64,000 nt of DNA from Brevibacillus reuszeri (GTDB lineage Bacteria > Bacillota > Bacilli > Brevibacillales > Brevibacillaceae), in contig NZ_BEXF01000031.1 of the NCBI RefSeq assembly GCF_002897295.1, forward strand, positions 1 to 64,000, read 5' to 3'. This document shows positions 54,499 through 63,569 of the stretch, piece by piece. Numbering within the stretch: position 1 is the stretch's first letter; every line of letters starts with the position of its first letter. The position numbers and the translations under genes were made by a program. The notes under the pieces were generated by a model. That model ran no database searches and was not told the origin of the DNA. It was given only the letters and a program-made list of their open reading frames with translations.

Positions 54499-55929
54499 TC
54501 AGACACGGGTAAATATGATTTCTTTCGCACCGATGGTCGGCTCCATTTTCGCAGACAAGCTGACAGCTGTTCCTGTGTGATCAGTGTGAAAGGTAATAGG
54601 AATCTCAAGTTGATAGGTTTCTTCATAAGAAGCCAGAAATCGGTTCGCTTCGATCGGCGAAAGTAAAAAGCGCAGATCATGAAAGCTCATATAATAATTG
54701 TCATCAGCAGCGGAGATCGAAACCTCCCCGTAGCCAGGATGACGATAGGTCCCAATACACGATGATCGCAATACGGACCCTTGTTTGCATTCTGCCCGAC
54801 TGCTCTTTACAAGCTTTGCACGTTCTTCCTTCTCCGCTTCCTCTGTCATGCGTGCATGCCAATCGATTTGTTCAATCCCGAGCAGTCTATCAACGGCTTC
54901 ATAGGTAAGCACGGCTGGCAAACGTGAATTGTCTACTTGACTAAGCACGACGATCGCACATTGTCGTTCGGGCAAAATACTGACAAGCGAAGAAAAGCCT
55001 TGCAGATTGCCCGCATGATAGATAACCCTCTCCCCGCGATAAATCTGGACGAACCAACCGAGAGCAGCATTCGTAATGGGGATTTCCGGGTACCATGCTG
55101 GCTGTGAGCCACTGAATAGCTGTGGCGTGCGAAGCTCATCATGTCGCCGTTCTGATAGGAGATGTGCATGTGTGATGGCTTGCGGATTTAGCTGGTATAA
55201 GAGCCATTTGGTCATATCCTCAATCGTTGAGATCATCGAGCCTGCTGGACCGATAGCTTCGTTGTTCAAATACGGTACTTCCACCACTTGCTTTTCTTGG
55301 CTCATGTAGGGCCAAGCTAATGCGCCTGCCTTTTTCGCATCTGCCAGTGTAAAATACGTACTCTCCATCCCAAGTGGCTTTAAAATTCGGTCTTTGGTGA
55401 ACTGCTCCCATGTTCTGCCACTCACCTGCTCAATTACACAACCTGCGGCGGTAAACATCAGATTTTGATAGTGATACGCTGCTCGAAAATCTTTGACAGG
55501 CTCCAAATAACGTAGTCTCTCCATCAGTTCAGCCCGCGAAAATGGCGTATGGTACCAAATGAGATCATGACGCGGCAAGCCCGTGCGATGACAAAGTAAA
55601 TCTCGTACAGTAGTGCGATTCGTGGCGACAGCATCATAGAGTCGAAACTCTGGCCAATACGCCTGGATCGGCGTGTCAAAGTCCAACAACCCATCCTCGG
55701 CCAGCATAGCCAGACCAAGTGCTGTAAAAGGCTTGGTAGCAGACGCGATCGGAAAAAGCGTCTGTGGCGAGACCCGCTTAACTGCTTCTTTTTGAAGGTG
55801 ACCAAAGCCCTCACAAAAAATGACGTCCGTGCCTTGGATGGCAGCCATCGCACAGCCTGGTACTTGCCATGCTTTTCTTTTGTCGTCTATGTCTGTCATC
55901 CAGCTAGCTAACGTTTCATGCTGCAGCAT
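54499..55929 (-). CDS. serine hydrolase, class C beta-lactamase-like (peptidase S12 family)
   Basis: A 476-residue S12-type enzyme: SATK at residues 63-66, a YxN-type motif in AAYHYQN, and a third motif seen as HAGNLQG. This last motif departs from the usual HGG or HSG. A C-terminal extension of about 110 residues follows. No signal peptide. GGGAGGTGA stands upstream of the ATG at 55929; a TTG nine bases earlier is too close to it. It is in a run with an MFS and a CapA-like gene and is more distant from the three S12 genes of the first region. Confidence 0.88.
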   Translation of the reverse strand: MLQHETLASWMTDIDDKRKAWQVPGCAMAAIQGTDVIFCEGFGHLQKEAVKRVSPQTLFPIASATKPFTALGLAMLAEDGLLDFDTPIQAYWPEFRLYDAVATNRTTVRDLLCHRTGLPRHDLIWYHTPFSRAELMERLRYLEPVKDFRAAYHYQNLMFTAAGCVIEQVSGRTWEQFTKDRILKPLGMESTYFTLADAKKAGALAWPYMSQEKQVVEVPYLNNEAIGPAGSMISTIEDMTKWLLYQLNPQAITHAHLLSERRHDELRTPQLFSGSQPAWYPEIPITNAALGWFVQIYRGERVIYHAGNLQGFSSLVSILPERQCAIVVLSQVDNSRLPAVLTYEAVDRLLGIEQIDWHARMTEEAEKEERAKLVKSSRAECKQGSVLRSSCIGTYRHPGYGEVSISAADDNYYMSFHDLRFLLSPIEANRFLASYEETYQLEIPITFHTDHTGTAVSLSAKMEPTIGAKEIIFTRV

Positions 55930-55997
55930 CTGTGACAATCACCTCCCTTCTTTGGACTACTTCCGTTTTCGCTAGCCCCTTTTTGTCTGCGCGCAGC

Positions 55998-57296
55998 TTA
56001 CCTAAGGACCACCCGCCCGATTCCCCCTTCAATCTTGATTTCAGTACCGTATGGCGCACTCAAGCTTTGAAGGTCTTCTAAAATGCGCTTATCCGCGCTT
56101 ATTTTGGGCCAGCCCATCCGATGCACAGGGAGCTCGAATCCAAGCTCGATCGGGTGCAGCTCGATCTCAACCAGCTCCCCGTCCTGCATTTTCCACAGAG
56201 GAATAACTGATTCCCACACTTCTCGATGTACGCATAATCCTCGCGTATAGTTGGCGCTCATTGCATTCAAGGCGTCGGCAACCGTGTGCGTATGGTCGAG
56301 GCCATAGTGCTCATAAAAATCAGCTGGCTGACTCGTAACCGCCTCGGTTTGGAAAATGAAATCGCCGAGACTGTAAAAAATGGGCCTGTTCTTGTAGATC
56401 TCAATGCCGCGCAACAGATGCGGTCCGTGTCCCACTACGGCGTGTGCGCCAGCATCAATACAAGCTTTTGCAAAGGTCGGCAGGAAGTCGGCTGGCACTT
56501 CCTTTGCGTCTCCCTTCATCTCATGCGCATGTATGCTGATGATGACGTAGTCAGCGCGCTGCTTTGCTTCATGGATCGTTTTTACGATGCGTTGCAGGTC
56601 ACGCGGATGAGGCTGTGTACTCGTTCCTTCTTCATCGCTTACCACAAAGCGAGAGTTCCCAAAAAGAAAGATGTCTTTGCCAGGATCATTCATAAAGCCT
56701 TCTTCGATTAATAGTTTGTTGAAGGCATTAATGTCCGTGGATTCAGAAATCGCTTGCAGCTGTTTCAGCTTATCTTCATGTACATGGTGCGTCATGATAT
56801 AGCGCATCGGATTGATGCCCGGTCTCCCGATACTATCCGGTCGTTGGTCTCCTGCTGCCCACCACGGATGAAAGGTAGAGGTAGCAGCGATGAGAGCCAC
56901 TCTGGCAGATTCACATTCCAAATACCGAGGGGCACCAGCCTCTGCCAAATTTTTACCCGCTCCAGCGTGAACAAAGCCGAATTCATTCAGATTTCGTTCG
57001 GTAGCTTCCAACCCGCCATACAAATAATCGAGTGTGTGGTTGTTAGCCCAGCCGATCAGGTTAAAGCCGTAATCCTTCATGACGTGTAATACGGAAGGCG
57101 GTGACATTGCCCATGTTCCCCCACTTTGAGCGCTTGGGTAGCCTTCATTGTCATGGACCGTTGTTTCCAAATTGGCGATACGTACATCTGCTCGATGGAG
57201 TAAGCGAGACACCTCTCGAAATGTCTGGTCCTTGTAAGGAAGATTGCGTGTAATAAAGCTGTCACCTGTTGCTGCAAAAAGAATCGGTCGTGTCAT
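55998..57296 (-). CDS. CapA family metallophosphatase-like protein
   Basis: A 432-residue CapA/PgsA-fold protein: ATGDSFITRNL, ADVRIANLETTVHDNEG, GWANNHTLDYLYGGLEAT, then VVGHGPHLLRGIEIYKN and FYSLGDFIFQ. These are the metal-site loops of the calcineurin-like CapA family. Unlike poly-gamma-glutamate CapA, it has no membrane anchor, so it is cytoplasmic. It follows the RpiR gene by 59 bases; its substrate is unknown. Confidence 0.9.
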   Translation of the reverse strand: MTRPILFAATGDSFITRNLPYKDQTFREVSRLLHRADVRIANLETTVHDNEGYPSAQSGGTWAMSPPSVLHVMKDYGFNLIGWANNHTLDYLYGGLEATERNLNEFGFVHAGAGKNLAEAGAPRYLECESARVALIAATSTFHPWWAAGDQRPDSIGRPGINPMRYIMTHHVHEDKLKQLQAISESTDINAFNKLLIEEGFMNDPGKDIFLFGNSRFVVSDEEGTSTQPHPRDLQRIVKTIHEAKQRADYVIISIHAHEMKGDAKEVPADFLPTFAKACIDAGAHAVVGHGPHLLRGIEIYKNRPIFYSLGDFIFQTEAVTSQPADFYEHYGLDHTHTVADALNAMSANYTRGLCVHREVWESVIPLWKMQDGELVEIELHPIELGFELPVHRMGWPKISADKRILEDLQSLSAPYGTEIKIEGGIGRVVLR

Positions 57297-57355
57297 TTTG
57301 GCGTGCTCCTCCTGTTATCTATGGTTTTGGGTCTGAGTATCCCCATTTGACTCAT

Positions 57356-58243
57356 TCAAAAAATCGAATAATCCTCTTCTTCATTGCCAGCGAATGAATA
57401 CAGCTTTGAGCTGATTTCATCGTAGTGCTGTAATCGTTTTTGCACATTTTCCGAATCGTGAACCATCACCCCCTGGATCAAGACATTGAGAATAGAAAAG
57501 AGCGTTGGCATGCCACTTGTCGCAACAGGCTGCGGTGTCGTAATTTTCAAAAGCAGGTCGGCTACCTGACTGATGGGAGACAGTTCTCCTTCTGTGATCG
57601 CCAAGATTTTGGCTCCCAGTTCTTTTGCAGAATGGACCATTGCCACTGTTTCGCTCGGGTGGCGAGGAAAGGAAATTGCGATGACAAGCCATTCCTGCTC
57701 TCTTTCTGTGAGGAAATAGTCGGCATTATCCACTGCTCCGGTATACAAATGCGTGTTTCCCTTGATCGCATTTAACGAGGAGAACAACCATTTGGCTGGA
57801 ATATGGCACCAGCGGAAACCGACCACCACAATGCGATTTGCGCGAATAATATGGTCGATAGCTTGCTGAAGCAGACCGTAATCGAGTTGCTGCAAACTTT
57901 GCTGCAAATAAGCAATATCTGTTTCGATGACCTGGTGTGCATAATTGTCGCGGCTGAGCGTATCTTCGGTATCTCGGTACTTTTGGAATGGCCCCTTTTT
58001 TTGCTCCCCGACCAGGAGTGATTTCTTGATCTCGTCCTGGAGCTCGGTATATCCGGAATACCCTAATGCGTAACAAAAACGGATAACGGTGGCCTCACTC
58101 GTATTCGTCAGCTCAGCAATCTTCTTTGCTGTATGAATAGCCAGTAAGCTTGGTTTTTCGATCGCGATCTTGGATATGATTTTTTGGCTGGCGGTCAGAT
58201 TCCCATACTGCTTCCGAATTCGTTCCTTCACATGCTGCTCCAT
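57356..58243 (-). CDS. MurR/RpiR family transcriptional regulator
   Basis: A 295-residue regulator with an N-terminal HTH (KKIAELTNTSEATVIRFCYA, LGYSGYTELQDEIKK) and a C-terminal SIS domain (RANRIVVVGFRWCHIPAKWL, ISFPRHPSETVAMVHSAKEL). SIS domains bind phosphosugars or similar ligands. It is the first gene of the CapA-S12-MFS-ligase run and its probable controller. Confidence 0.9.
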   Translation of the reverse strand: MEQHVKERIRKQYGNLTASQKIISKIAIEKPSLLAIHTAKKIAELTNTSEATVIRFCYALGYSGYTELQDEIKKSLLVGEQKKGPFQKYRDTEDTLSRDNYAHQVIETDIAYLQQSLQQLDYGLLQQAIDHIIRANRIVVVGFRWCHIPAKWLFSSLNAIKGNTHLYTGAVDNADYFLTEREQEWLVIAISFPRHPSETVAMVHSAKELGAKILAITEGELSPISQVADLLLKITTPQPVATSGMPTLFSILNVLIQGVMVHDSENVQKRLQHYDEISSKLYSFAGNEEEDYSIF

Positions 58244-58286
58244 ACTGAAGCTCCTTTGTCACCAATTTGTGAGTAATTTTGAGAAT

Positions 58287-58315
58287 AGTATATCTTTTGA
58301 AATAAAACACTTCAA
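58287..58315 (-). promoter_or_regulatory. sigma-A promoter of the RpiR-led gene run
   Basis: TTGAAG (58310-58315) and TATACT (58287-58292) with a 17-bp spacer on the minus strand. The spacer carries a loose dyad (TGAA...TTCA), a possible RpiR site. Confidence 0.65.
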
Positions 58316-58430
58316 TACATATAGAAAAATGTAGTTTATACTTCATTTTGGTGTGTAAGTGTTTCTGGAATTCATTCCCTATTTTATCCAACAAATGTTA
58401 CGATGTAAGAAAATCAGGAGGCGAAAACAG

Positions 58431-58763
58431 ATGTTTACCAACTGGTTGTCCTTTGGAGGTTTCCTTGTCGGATTCACAGGATCAGTACTTGCCCTGCTTG
58501 TCTCCTATGACTATATTTATGGCAATTCTTTTAAAGGACTTGATTTCTTGCTTATACTCTTAGTTGTCCTTCCAGCTTTCTTTGCGCTAGTGACCTCTTT
58601 TATTTCTGTGCCACTGATTTTGATTGCCTTTGTTTGGACCTTGCCCTTCACCTTGTATCTGTGGATGGCTTCTGGCTCACAGTGGTTGGCAGTATCCTGC
58701 TTGACATATTTATTTTCAGCCTATTTGAAATTCCGCGGAGTCAAATCATCTCCATTCAAATAA
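58431..58763 (+). CDS. small integral membrane protein, unknown function
   Basis: A 110-residue protein with about three or four hydrophobic helices (WLSFGGFLVGFTGSVLALLV, FLLILLVVLPAFFALVTSF, LILIAFVWTLPFTLYLWMA). The ATG at 58431 has CAGGAGGCGAAAACAG before it. It stands alone and I do not recognise a family. Confidence 0.75.
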   Translation: MFTNWLSFGGFLVGFTGSVLALLVSYDYIYGNSFKGLDFLLILLVVLPAFFALVTSFISVPLILIAFVWTLPFTLYLWMASGSQWLAVSCLTYLFSAYLKFRGVKSSPFK

Positions 58764-58783
58764 CCCATGCAGACGTTCAAACG

Positions 58784-58817
58784 AAAAAGGAACTCCTTTT
58801 TCGATACAGGAGTTCCT
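58784..58817 (-). terminator. terminator after the Rieske-domain gene
   Basis: AGGAACTCCT (58788-58797) pairs with AGGAGTTCCT (58808-58817) around a ten-base loop; on the minus strand TTTTTCG follows. Confidence 0.8.
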
Positions 58818-58869
58818 CTACTATTCAGATTCATGCTCTTTTTTCTCGGTAGTAATAAACTATTTTAGA

Positions 58870-60627
58870 TTACGCCTCCTCGAATAGCCGTTCGCCCCGG
58901 TACAGCCGAGTGGCAATTCGGGCGATATGTGGAAGTTCACGAGGGGTCGGCGCATGCGCCGCCAAATAGCGGGTTGCCGCCAGAAGCATCGTTTCACCAG
59001 CGCGGGCGGCAAAATCATCGCTACGCATTGTCCAGCGCTCAAATTCGGAGACCGCTGCTTCATACATTTGAAACGAATGGAATTCGGCGTCCTCTCGTAA
59101 TAGCGCATGGCCCAACGTATTAATCAAGGCGTCAGGGGCGCCGCCAGCGTGCAGGTATCCCGCTGTCCAGCGTGCCGATTCGTTCACCTGCTGGCGTAGA
59201 TCCAAAATTTGCAGCAGCTGCTCCGGACAGGTAGTGTCGACCGCTGGGACAGCCGAGCCAACCGGGCGGGGAGCCGCAGGGATATTCAAAAAGCGATCCA
59301 AATAAATTCTGATTATCCCGTGGTAGATGGCCCGTATGAGCAGCGGATGGGTAGATCGGCGTAATCGCTCATGCACGGCATGGGTATAGGTAAAGGTATG
59401 CAAAACGGAGATCCAATCCCCGAAATCATTCTGAGTATGGAAGAGCACGATTCGTTCAGCAGCGGCCAAAGCAACCAATTGGGCCAGCTGCGCCGGATGT
59501 GCACCGGATATCAATAGCTCTGTCACAAGGCTCACCGTTTCAAGTGGTTTGTCACTTAACAGCTGTTCCACAACTTTCTTCTCCTCCGCTACTAATATCT
59601 CTCTATAGGGCTTGGCCAGAGCAAGGTTATCCAGTAGAGCGAAAGCTTCCTTTAGCGGAGCGACTAGATTCACTGGCGACTGCCATTGGTGAAGTTCCTC
59701 GCTCCTTGTCGGATTGGCGAGGAGCCGAACCAGTGAGGTCAGTGTCTGCTCAGTGTGCTCTTCGCCGATAAGGCCAATCGCTTCAAAAGCTTTATTATGG
59801 AAATCGAACGTATGGCCGCCGTCTAAATAAAAGTGGTCAGTCACTGCCATCAACATCATCTCCGAAAGCATCTCCAGTGTAGCCCCTTGGTGGATCGCCG
59901 TGAGCAAAACTCTTTCTGCCCCTTGCGTGTCGCGTACCTCGATACAGCTGCGGTACCATTGTGTCAACCGCTCAAACGGTACGTTAGCCTCCGGTAGTGG
60001 CTTAAGCAGATGCCGAGTCGCGGCACCGGAGCTGTTGCGCGCTACATGAAGCAACCCTTGATAAAGAGCGAGAATCGTTCCTGCTTTATCTAGCTTTGGC
60101 AGTACATTGGCCATCGCGGTAAGAATGGTGAGTCCCGAACTCCAGCTTCTCCCATGCACAGTACCGAAATTTATGCCGACCTGCATGATTTCCGTTGCTG
60201 GAACGCCGGCTTCCACCAATCCAACAACGGCTTTGGCAATCACGAGACCCAAATTTTGTTCCAGGCCTTCTCGCAGCCGGAGTTTGTATTTCTCAACGCT
60301 GTTCGTCTGTTTTGGTTGTGGATTCACCCATACTACTCCATCTTCAAGTTTCACTTCATAGGATGGAACATCGTCCGCCCACAGATCCAACGTTCCACCA
60401 CTACAAACATCAAAGCGGGCATGATGCCAATGGCAGGTGAGTATCCCATCGCACAAACTCCCCATATGCAAGGGAAATCCCATGTGCGGACAGCGATTGT
60501 CGACCGCATAAACCTTCTCCTCATGATAAAACACGACGATCCCGCCGTGGATCAACTTGTGGCCCTTCTCTTGGATGGATGTCAGTGTACCCGCATTGAT
60601 CCAAGGCTGCCTTTGGTTTTGTTGCAT
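58870..60627 (-). CDS. Rieske [2Fe-2S] domain fused to a large helical domain
   Basis: A 585-residue protein. Residues 1-105 are a Rieske domain: Cys46-x-His48 in NRCPHMG and Cys65-x-x-His68 in CHWHHARF. The remaining 480 residues are mostly helical, with many histidines (DHFYLDGGHTFDFHNKAFEA; VLFHTQNDFGDWISVLHTFT; THAVHE) that could bind metal or cofactor. This part loosely recalls questin oxidase-like proteins, which I hold weakly. Codon use is richer in GCC and GCG than in neighbours. I use the ATG at 60627, preceded by GGAGGGATCAAA. Probably an oxidoreductase; substrate unknown. Confidence 0.85.
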   Translation of the reverse strand: MQQNQRQPWINAGTLTSIQEKGHKLIHGGIVVFYHEEKVYAVDNRCPHMGFPLHMGSLCDGILTCHWHHARFDVCSGGTLDLWADDVPSYEVKLEDGVVWVNPQPKQTNSVEKYKLRLREGLEQNLGLVIAKAVVGLVEAGVPATEIMQVGINFGTVHGRSWSSGLTILTAMANVLPKLDKAGTILALYQGLLHVARNSSGAATRHLLKPLPEANVPFERLTQWYRSCIEVRDTQGAERVLLTAIHQGATLEMLSEMMLMAVTDHFYLDGGHTFDFHNKAFEAIGLIGEEHTEQTLTSLVRLLANPTRSEELHQWQSPVNLVAPLKEAFALLDNLALAKPYREILVAEEKKVVEQLLSDKPLETVSLVTELLISGAHPAQLAQLVALAAAERIVLFHTQNDFGDWISVLHTFTYTHAVHERLRRSTHPLLIRAIYHGIIRIYLDRFLNIPAAPRPVGSAVPAVDTTCPEQLLQILDLRQQVNESARWTAGYLHAGGAPDALINTLGHALLREDAEFHSFQMYEAAVSEFERWTMRSDDFAARAGETMLLAATRYLAAHAPTPRELPHIARIATRLYRGERLFEEA

Positions 60628-60816
60628 TTTGATCCCTCCATATGATTCTGTATTTTCAAACAATTTAACACCGGATTTTAACTTTGTCAACATTTTAATT
60701 TGTAATGTATATTAAGTTTGCATTCATGTACGAAAATAACGTTTTTCCAACCCCTGGTCTAGCGCATAAACATTTCATTTTCGTCCAAAGTAATACAAGA
60801 AAGTGAGGTGAGGCCA

Positions 60817-61164
60817 TTGACTCGATTCTTGATCAAGCTGGTAGTTAACGGCGCTATAGTTGTAGGTTGTCTACTCGGATTTACTAATGCAACCTTTTTG
60901 TCAGCGACGATAGCTGCACTTGGTTTAACCATCATTGCCTATCTGATTGGTGACCAGTTAATTCTACGTGCAACGAACAATGTAACTGCTACAATAGCTG
61001 ATGCCTTGATTGCAGCCGTTTACTTATGGGCTGTTGCAAGCATGCTGAACTGGGACTTGAGCATTGGAGAACTTTTAATCACCGTAGTCCTCCTAGGTGT
61101 TGCAGAGTTGTTCTTCCATAGATATCTGGGAGTTAACGATGTAACGAATACCGAGAAGTCATAG
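60817..61164 (+). CDS. DUF2512 family membrane protein (YndM-like)
   Basis: A 115-residue protein with about four helices: LIKLVVNGAIVVGCLLGF, ATIAALGLTIIAYLIGDQLI, NVTATIADALIAAVYLWAVA. DUF2512 proteins share IAYLIGDLxILP and ADxxLA patterns. I use TTG at 60817, preceded by GAGGTGAGG; GTG at 60808 would place the ribosome site inside the gene. Function unknown; common in spore-formers. Confidence 0.85.
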   Translation: MTRFLIKLVVNGAIVVGCLLGFTNATFLSATIAALGLTIIAYLIGDQLILRATNNVTATIADALIAAVYLWAVASMLNWDLSIGELLITVVLLGVAELFFHRYLGVNDVTNTEKS

Positions 61165-61198
61165 GCAAAATTTCTTCAAAAAATTTAGTTTCCTCACC

Positions 61199-61237
61199 CC
61201 CTCTAAGTCCAACATCCACTTCCTTAGAGGGTTTTTT
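61199..61237 (+). terminator. intrinsic terminator after the DUF2512 gene
   Basis: Stem CCCTCTAAG with CTTAGAGGG, 15-base loop, then TTTTTTA. Confidence 0.88.
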
Positions 61238-61312
61238 ATCCTTAGCTTCCCCCTGTAATTACAGTTTTATTTTTACTTATTTAGAAAAATTAGATACTGA
61301 AAGGAGAATTCG

Positions 61313-61531
61313 ATGGATAACGCAAAGGAAATTAACAAACATAGTGACACTAATGAAATCTTTCAAGCAGGTGCTGATTACATCGAGGCATTAGAACAGT
61401 CTAGTCCCACTGAAGCCAGTGATGAATTTGGACCTGATATTGGGATTCCGTCAAATTATGAAGCGAATCAAGCTGGACAAAAGAAAAGTCTATCTGGTTT
61501 TGAAGTAAGTAAAAATATTGGCAGGCTTTAA
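61313..61531 (+). CDS. 72-residue hydrophilic protein, unknown function
   Basis: Starts MDNAKEINKHSDTNEIFQAG after GAAAGGAGAATTCG, a good ribosome site. The protein is polar and acidic with no membrane segment. A clear terminator begins at its stop codon, which supports a real single-gene unit. No family recognised; size and composition resemble small sporulation-associated proteins, but nothing specific supports that. Confidence 0.7.
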   Translation: MDNAKEINKHSDTNEIFQAGADYIEALEQSSPTEASDEFGPDIGIPSNYEANQAGQKKSLSGFEVSKNIGRL

Positions 61532-61556
61532 TCCTCGAATATCGGGGATTTTTTCT
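61530..61556 (+). terminator. intrinsic terminator after the 72-residue protein gene
   Basis: AATCCTCG pairs with CGGGGATT (one G-U), five-base loop, then TTTTTT. Confidence 0.85.
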
Positions 61557-61869
61557 TTCTAATCCCATAAACGAATCCCATAGGTGCTTAACGCAGTTTT
61601 CGTTGCTGGGGGTTTTCCTGTTTATCAAAACAACGACTGCCTCAGACATGAGTAAATAGTCTTAAACAGCCGCTGATCTATTAAACTTTTTAGAAGGATT
61701 TTCTTAGAAAAATGGAAACACAACATACTATAAGGAGTAGAAATCCTCCAAAAACAACGTAATGAATTCCAAGGCCTGATATAAATGGATGCCGTATCCG
61801 CCGCAAGCTATGGCCAAACAAGTCGGGGTTTTGTTAGGGAGAAGTCTATAGTTCATCTATAACAAGCAA
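61557..61869. other. stretch without a supported gene
   Basis: No frame with a convincing ribosome site is seen on either strand. AAGGAGTAGAAATCCTCC near 61732 forms a small hairpin and is not followed by a start codon. The stretch ends at an orphan terminator, so an untranslated RNA or a decayed gene is possible. Confidence 0.4.
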
Positions 61870-61906
61870 GAGCGTCCTGCATAATTGATAGGACGCTCTC
61901 GTTTTT
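61870..61906 (+). terminator. orphan intrinsic terminator
   Basis: GAGCGTCCT pairs with AGGACGCTC around an 11-base loop and is followed by TCGTTTTTTC. No gene on the plus strand ends just before it; the closest stop is about 340 bases upstream and has its own terminator. Confidence 0.82.
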
Positions 61907-62034
61907 TCATTCATAACTTTATTTTCAGCGGCAATTCAACGCAGCCTTCCTTTTCCTCCGTTCGTTATTAACCATTTATGACCTTCTCTGATGATAAACT
62001 GTACTTCATATCGTGGGAATTTGAGGGGGAGAAA

Positions 62035-62148
62035 TTGAATAAACGGGTGATGCACGGAAGGAAGCCTAGTGACTATTGGGTTGGAAAGCCGCTATGTTTG
62101 TTAGCCGTAGCCAAAACCTACTCAAGCATGCTTATTCGGCAGGAGTAA
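62035..62148 (+). CDS. doubtful 37-residue peptide
   Basis: TTG at 62035 follows GAGGGGGAGAAA, a strong ribosome site. The peptide begins MNKRVMHGRKPSDYWVGKPL and overlaps the 3' end of the secreted protein gene on the other strand by 17 bases. The ribosome site is the only support. Confidence 0.25.
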   Translation: MNKRVMHGRKPSDYWVGKPLCLLAVAKTYSSMLIRQE

Positions 62149-62767
62149 ATTTGGTAGGCATAATCTCTCCCGTTCCCGCATCTATTCCAATAGTGATAGA
62201 GCGTTTGGAATCTTTGTCAGTAAACGTAAGGTTATATTTGCTAAATTTGCCTACAAAGTTATCTACAACATTGGCACTTGAAATCTCATAGGATTTTGTT
62301 TCAGGCTGTGAGGCATAGATTTTATCTACCCCATTTTGTACATTTGGGTACGAAAGAACTTTAGAAGCATCCAATGATTGTATGGTATAGCTGAGTTTCC
62401 CCGTTTTCGAATCTACTGCAAAATGAAAAAAGTTATTTGAATCTTTTTCAAGGTTAATCACATACTTATCGTACTCGTCTTTTGAAACCACATCTTTATA
62501 AGCATTGATCTCATAGGATTTTGTTTCTGGAAACTGAGCATAGATTTGATCGATTGCTGCTTTCACATCCTTGTCCGCAAGAGCTTCAGAAGCTGAGACT
62601 TTTTGGTAAGTTCCTGCATACAATTTCGCAGAATCTTGGTTTTGAGCTGCATTCTTTTGAGTTGGATTTTCATTTGCACTAACTAGTAAAGCTCCAGATA
62701 GGGACATCGCAGTAGCCAATCCTAAAGCTGCCAAACGTACGGATGTTTTTTTAAGATTTTTTTTCAT
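62132..62767 (-). CDS. secreted PepSY-like protein with an internal repeat
   Basis: A 211-residue protein with a signal peptide (MKKNLKKTSVRLAALGLATA, then a hydrophobic run ending near residue 31, cleavage after SA). Two PepSY-like units follow: AIDQIYAQFPETKSYEI at 71-87 and GVDKIYASQPETKSYEI at 146-162, each ending in a strand with D-x-x-TG (DSKTGK, DAGTGE). PepSY domains inhibit or regulate peptidases; no protease is adjacent. Ribosome site AAGGAGAATTGTT. Monocistronic. Confidence 0.85.
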   Translation of the reverse strand: MKKNLKKTSVRLAALGLATAMSLSGALLVSANENPTQKNAAQNQDSAKLYAGTYQKVSASEALADKDVKAAIDQIYAQFPETKSYEINAYKDVVSKDEYDKYVINLEKDSNNFFHFAVDSKTGKLSYTIQSLDASKVLSYPNVQNGVDKIYASQPETKSYEISSANVVDNFVGKFSKYNLTFTDKDSKRSITIGIDAGTGEIMPTKFTPAE

Positions 62768-63043
62768 AACAATTCTCCTTCAGGTTCATGTTTTGGGGAT
62801 TTTTTTCCCCTAGGTATAAAATAAAGAGAACTATTAAAATAAATAGTGGGGTAAAGTTAAACTTTTTCTAAAACCTCGATCAAAGTAACTTTCGCTCGAT
62901 TTCCTCTGAGTGCTCGAATTTCATCCCCCTACTCCACTAAAAAAGACACCCTACATTTGTAGAGCGCCTCTCTATTTACTTGAACTATAATCGAAACGAA
63001 GTAAGCCAAGATCTACAACTGTTTTGCTCGTTCCCTGCCAAGC

Positions 63044-63433
63044 TTACCCCTCAGTTAAACATTCCATCGGTATCCAGCCTGCTTCATCTGTATGCTCCAG
63101 TTTGCACCAGCCCCAGCCATTCAGTTCGCGTTCGAGCGAAACCCGCTCTCCACCAACCACTGTTAACTCATGAGCGGAATATGCCTCTGTGATAACACCT
63201 TGCTGGCCTTCTTTTTCGATGATTTGCTCCGGAACCCAGCCCTCGGATTGTAAATCCAGCGTGTAGCAATATCTCCAGTTGCGCCAATTTTCCGGCCCAT
63301 CGTCCAGCTTCCCCAGCTTGACCTTCTGTCCAACATCAAGACGTATTGGATTCGGATAGCTAGATTGATGTGGTTTGTTTACGGTATATATTTTCACAGC
63401 CTGATCCCCCTGAATAAGAACGTACGCTCCCAT
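63044..63433 (-). CDS. SH3-like domain protein
   Basis: A 129-residue protein with two SH3-like barrels in tandem: DVGQKVKLGKLDDGPENWRN then WVPEQIIEKEG, and ELTVVGGERVSLERELNGWG then AGWIPMECL. The W-V/I-P pattern at the end of each unit is typical. No signal peptide; probably cytoplasmic. The 276-base gap to the secreted protein gene holds only the latter's promoter region and nothing else I can support. Confidence 0.75.
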   Translation of the reverse strand: MGAYVLIQGDQAVKIYTVNKPHQSSYPNPIRLDVGQKVKLGKLDDGPENWRNWRYCYTLDLQSEGWVPEQIIEKEGQQGVITEAYSAHELTVVGGERVSLERELNGWGWCKLEHTDEAGWIPMECLTEG

Positions 63434-63569
63434 TTTAACAAATTTTTTTCCAGCTCTTCAAGCCCTTTCGAGCAGCTGGTCACTATGTTTTCACAACCGC
63501 CTAGGTATTTATGGTATTCTACATGAAAATGGACCTTCATGACGGAAGAAATGGAGGCGTGCAGCTGCT

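Noticed and set aside
61401-61649. 82-codon minus-strand frame
   Set aside because: Runs antisense through the 72-residue protein gene and its terminator; no ribosome site.
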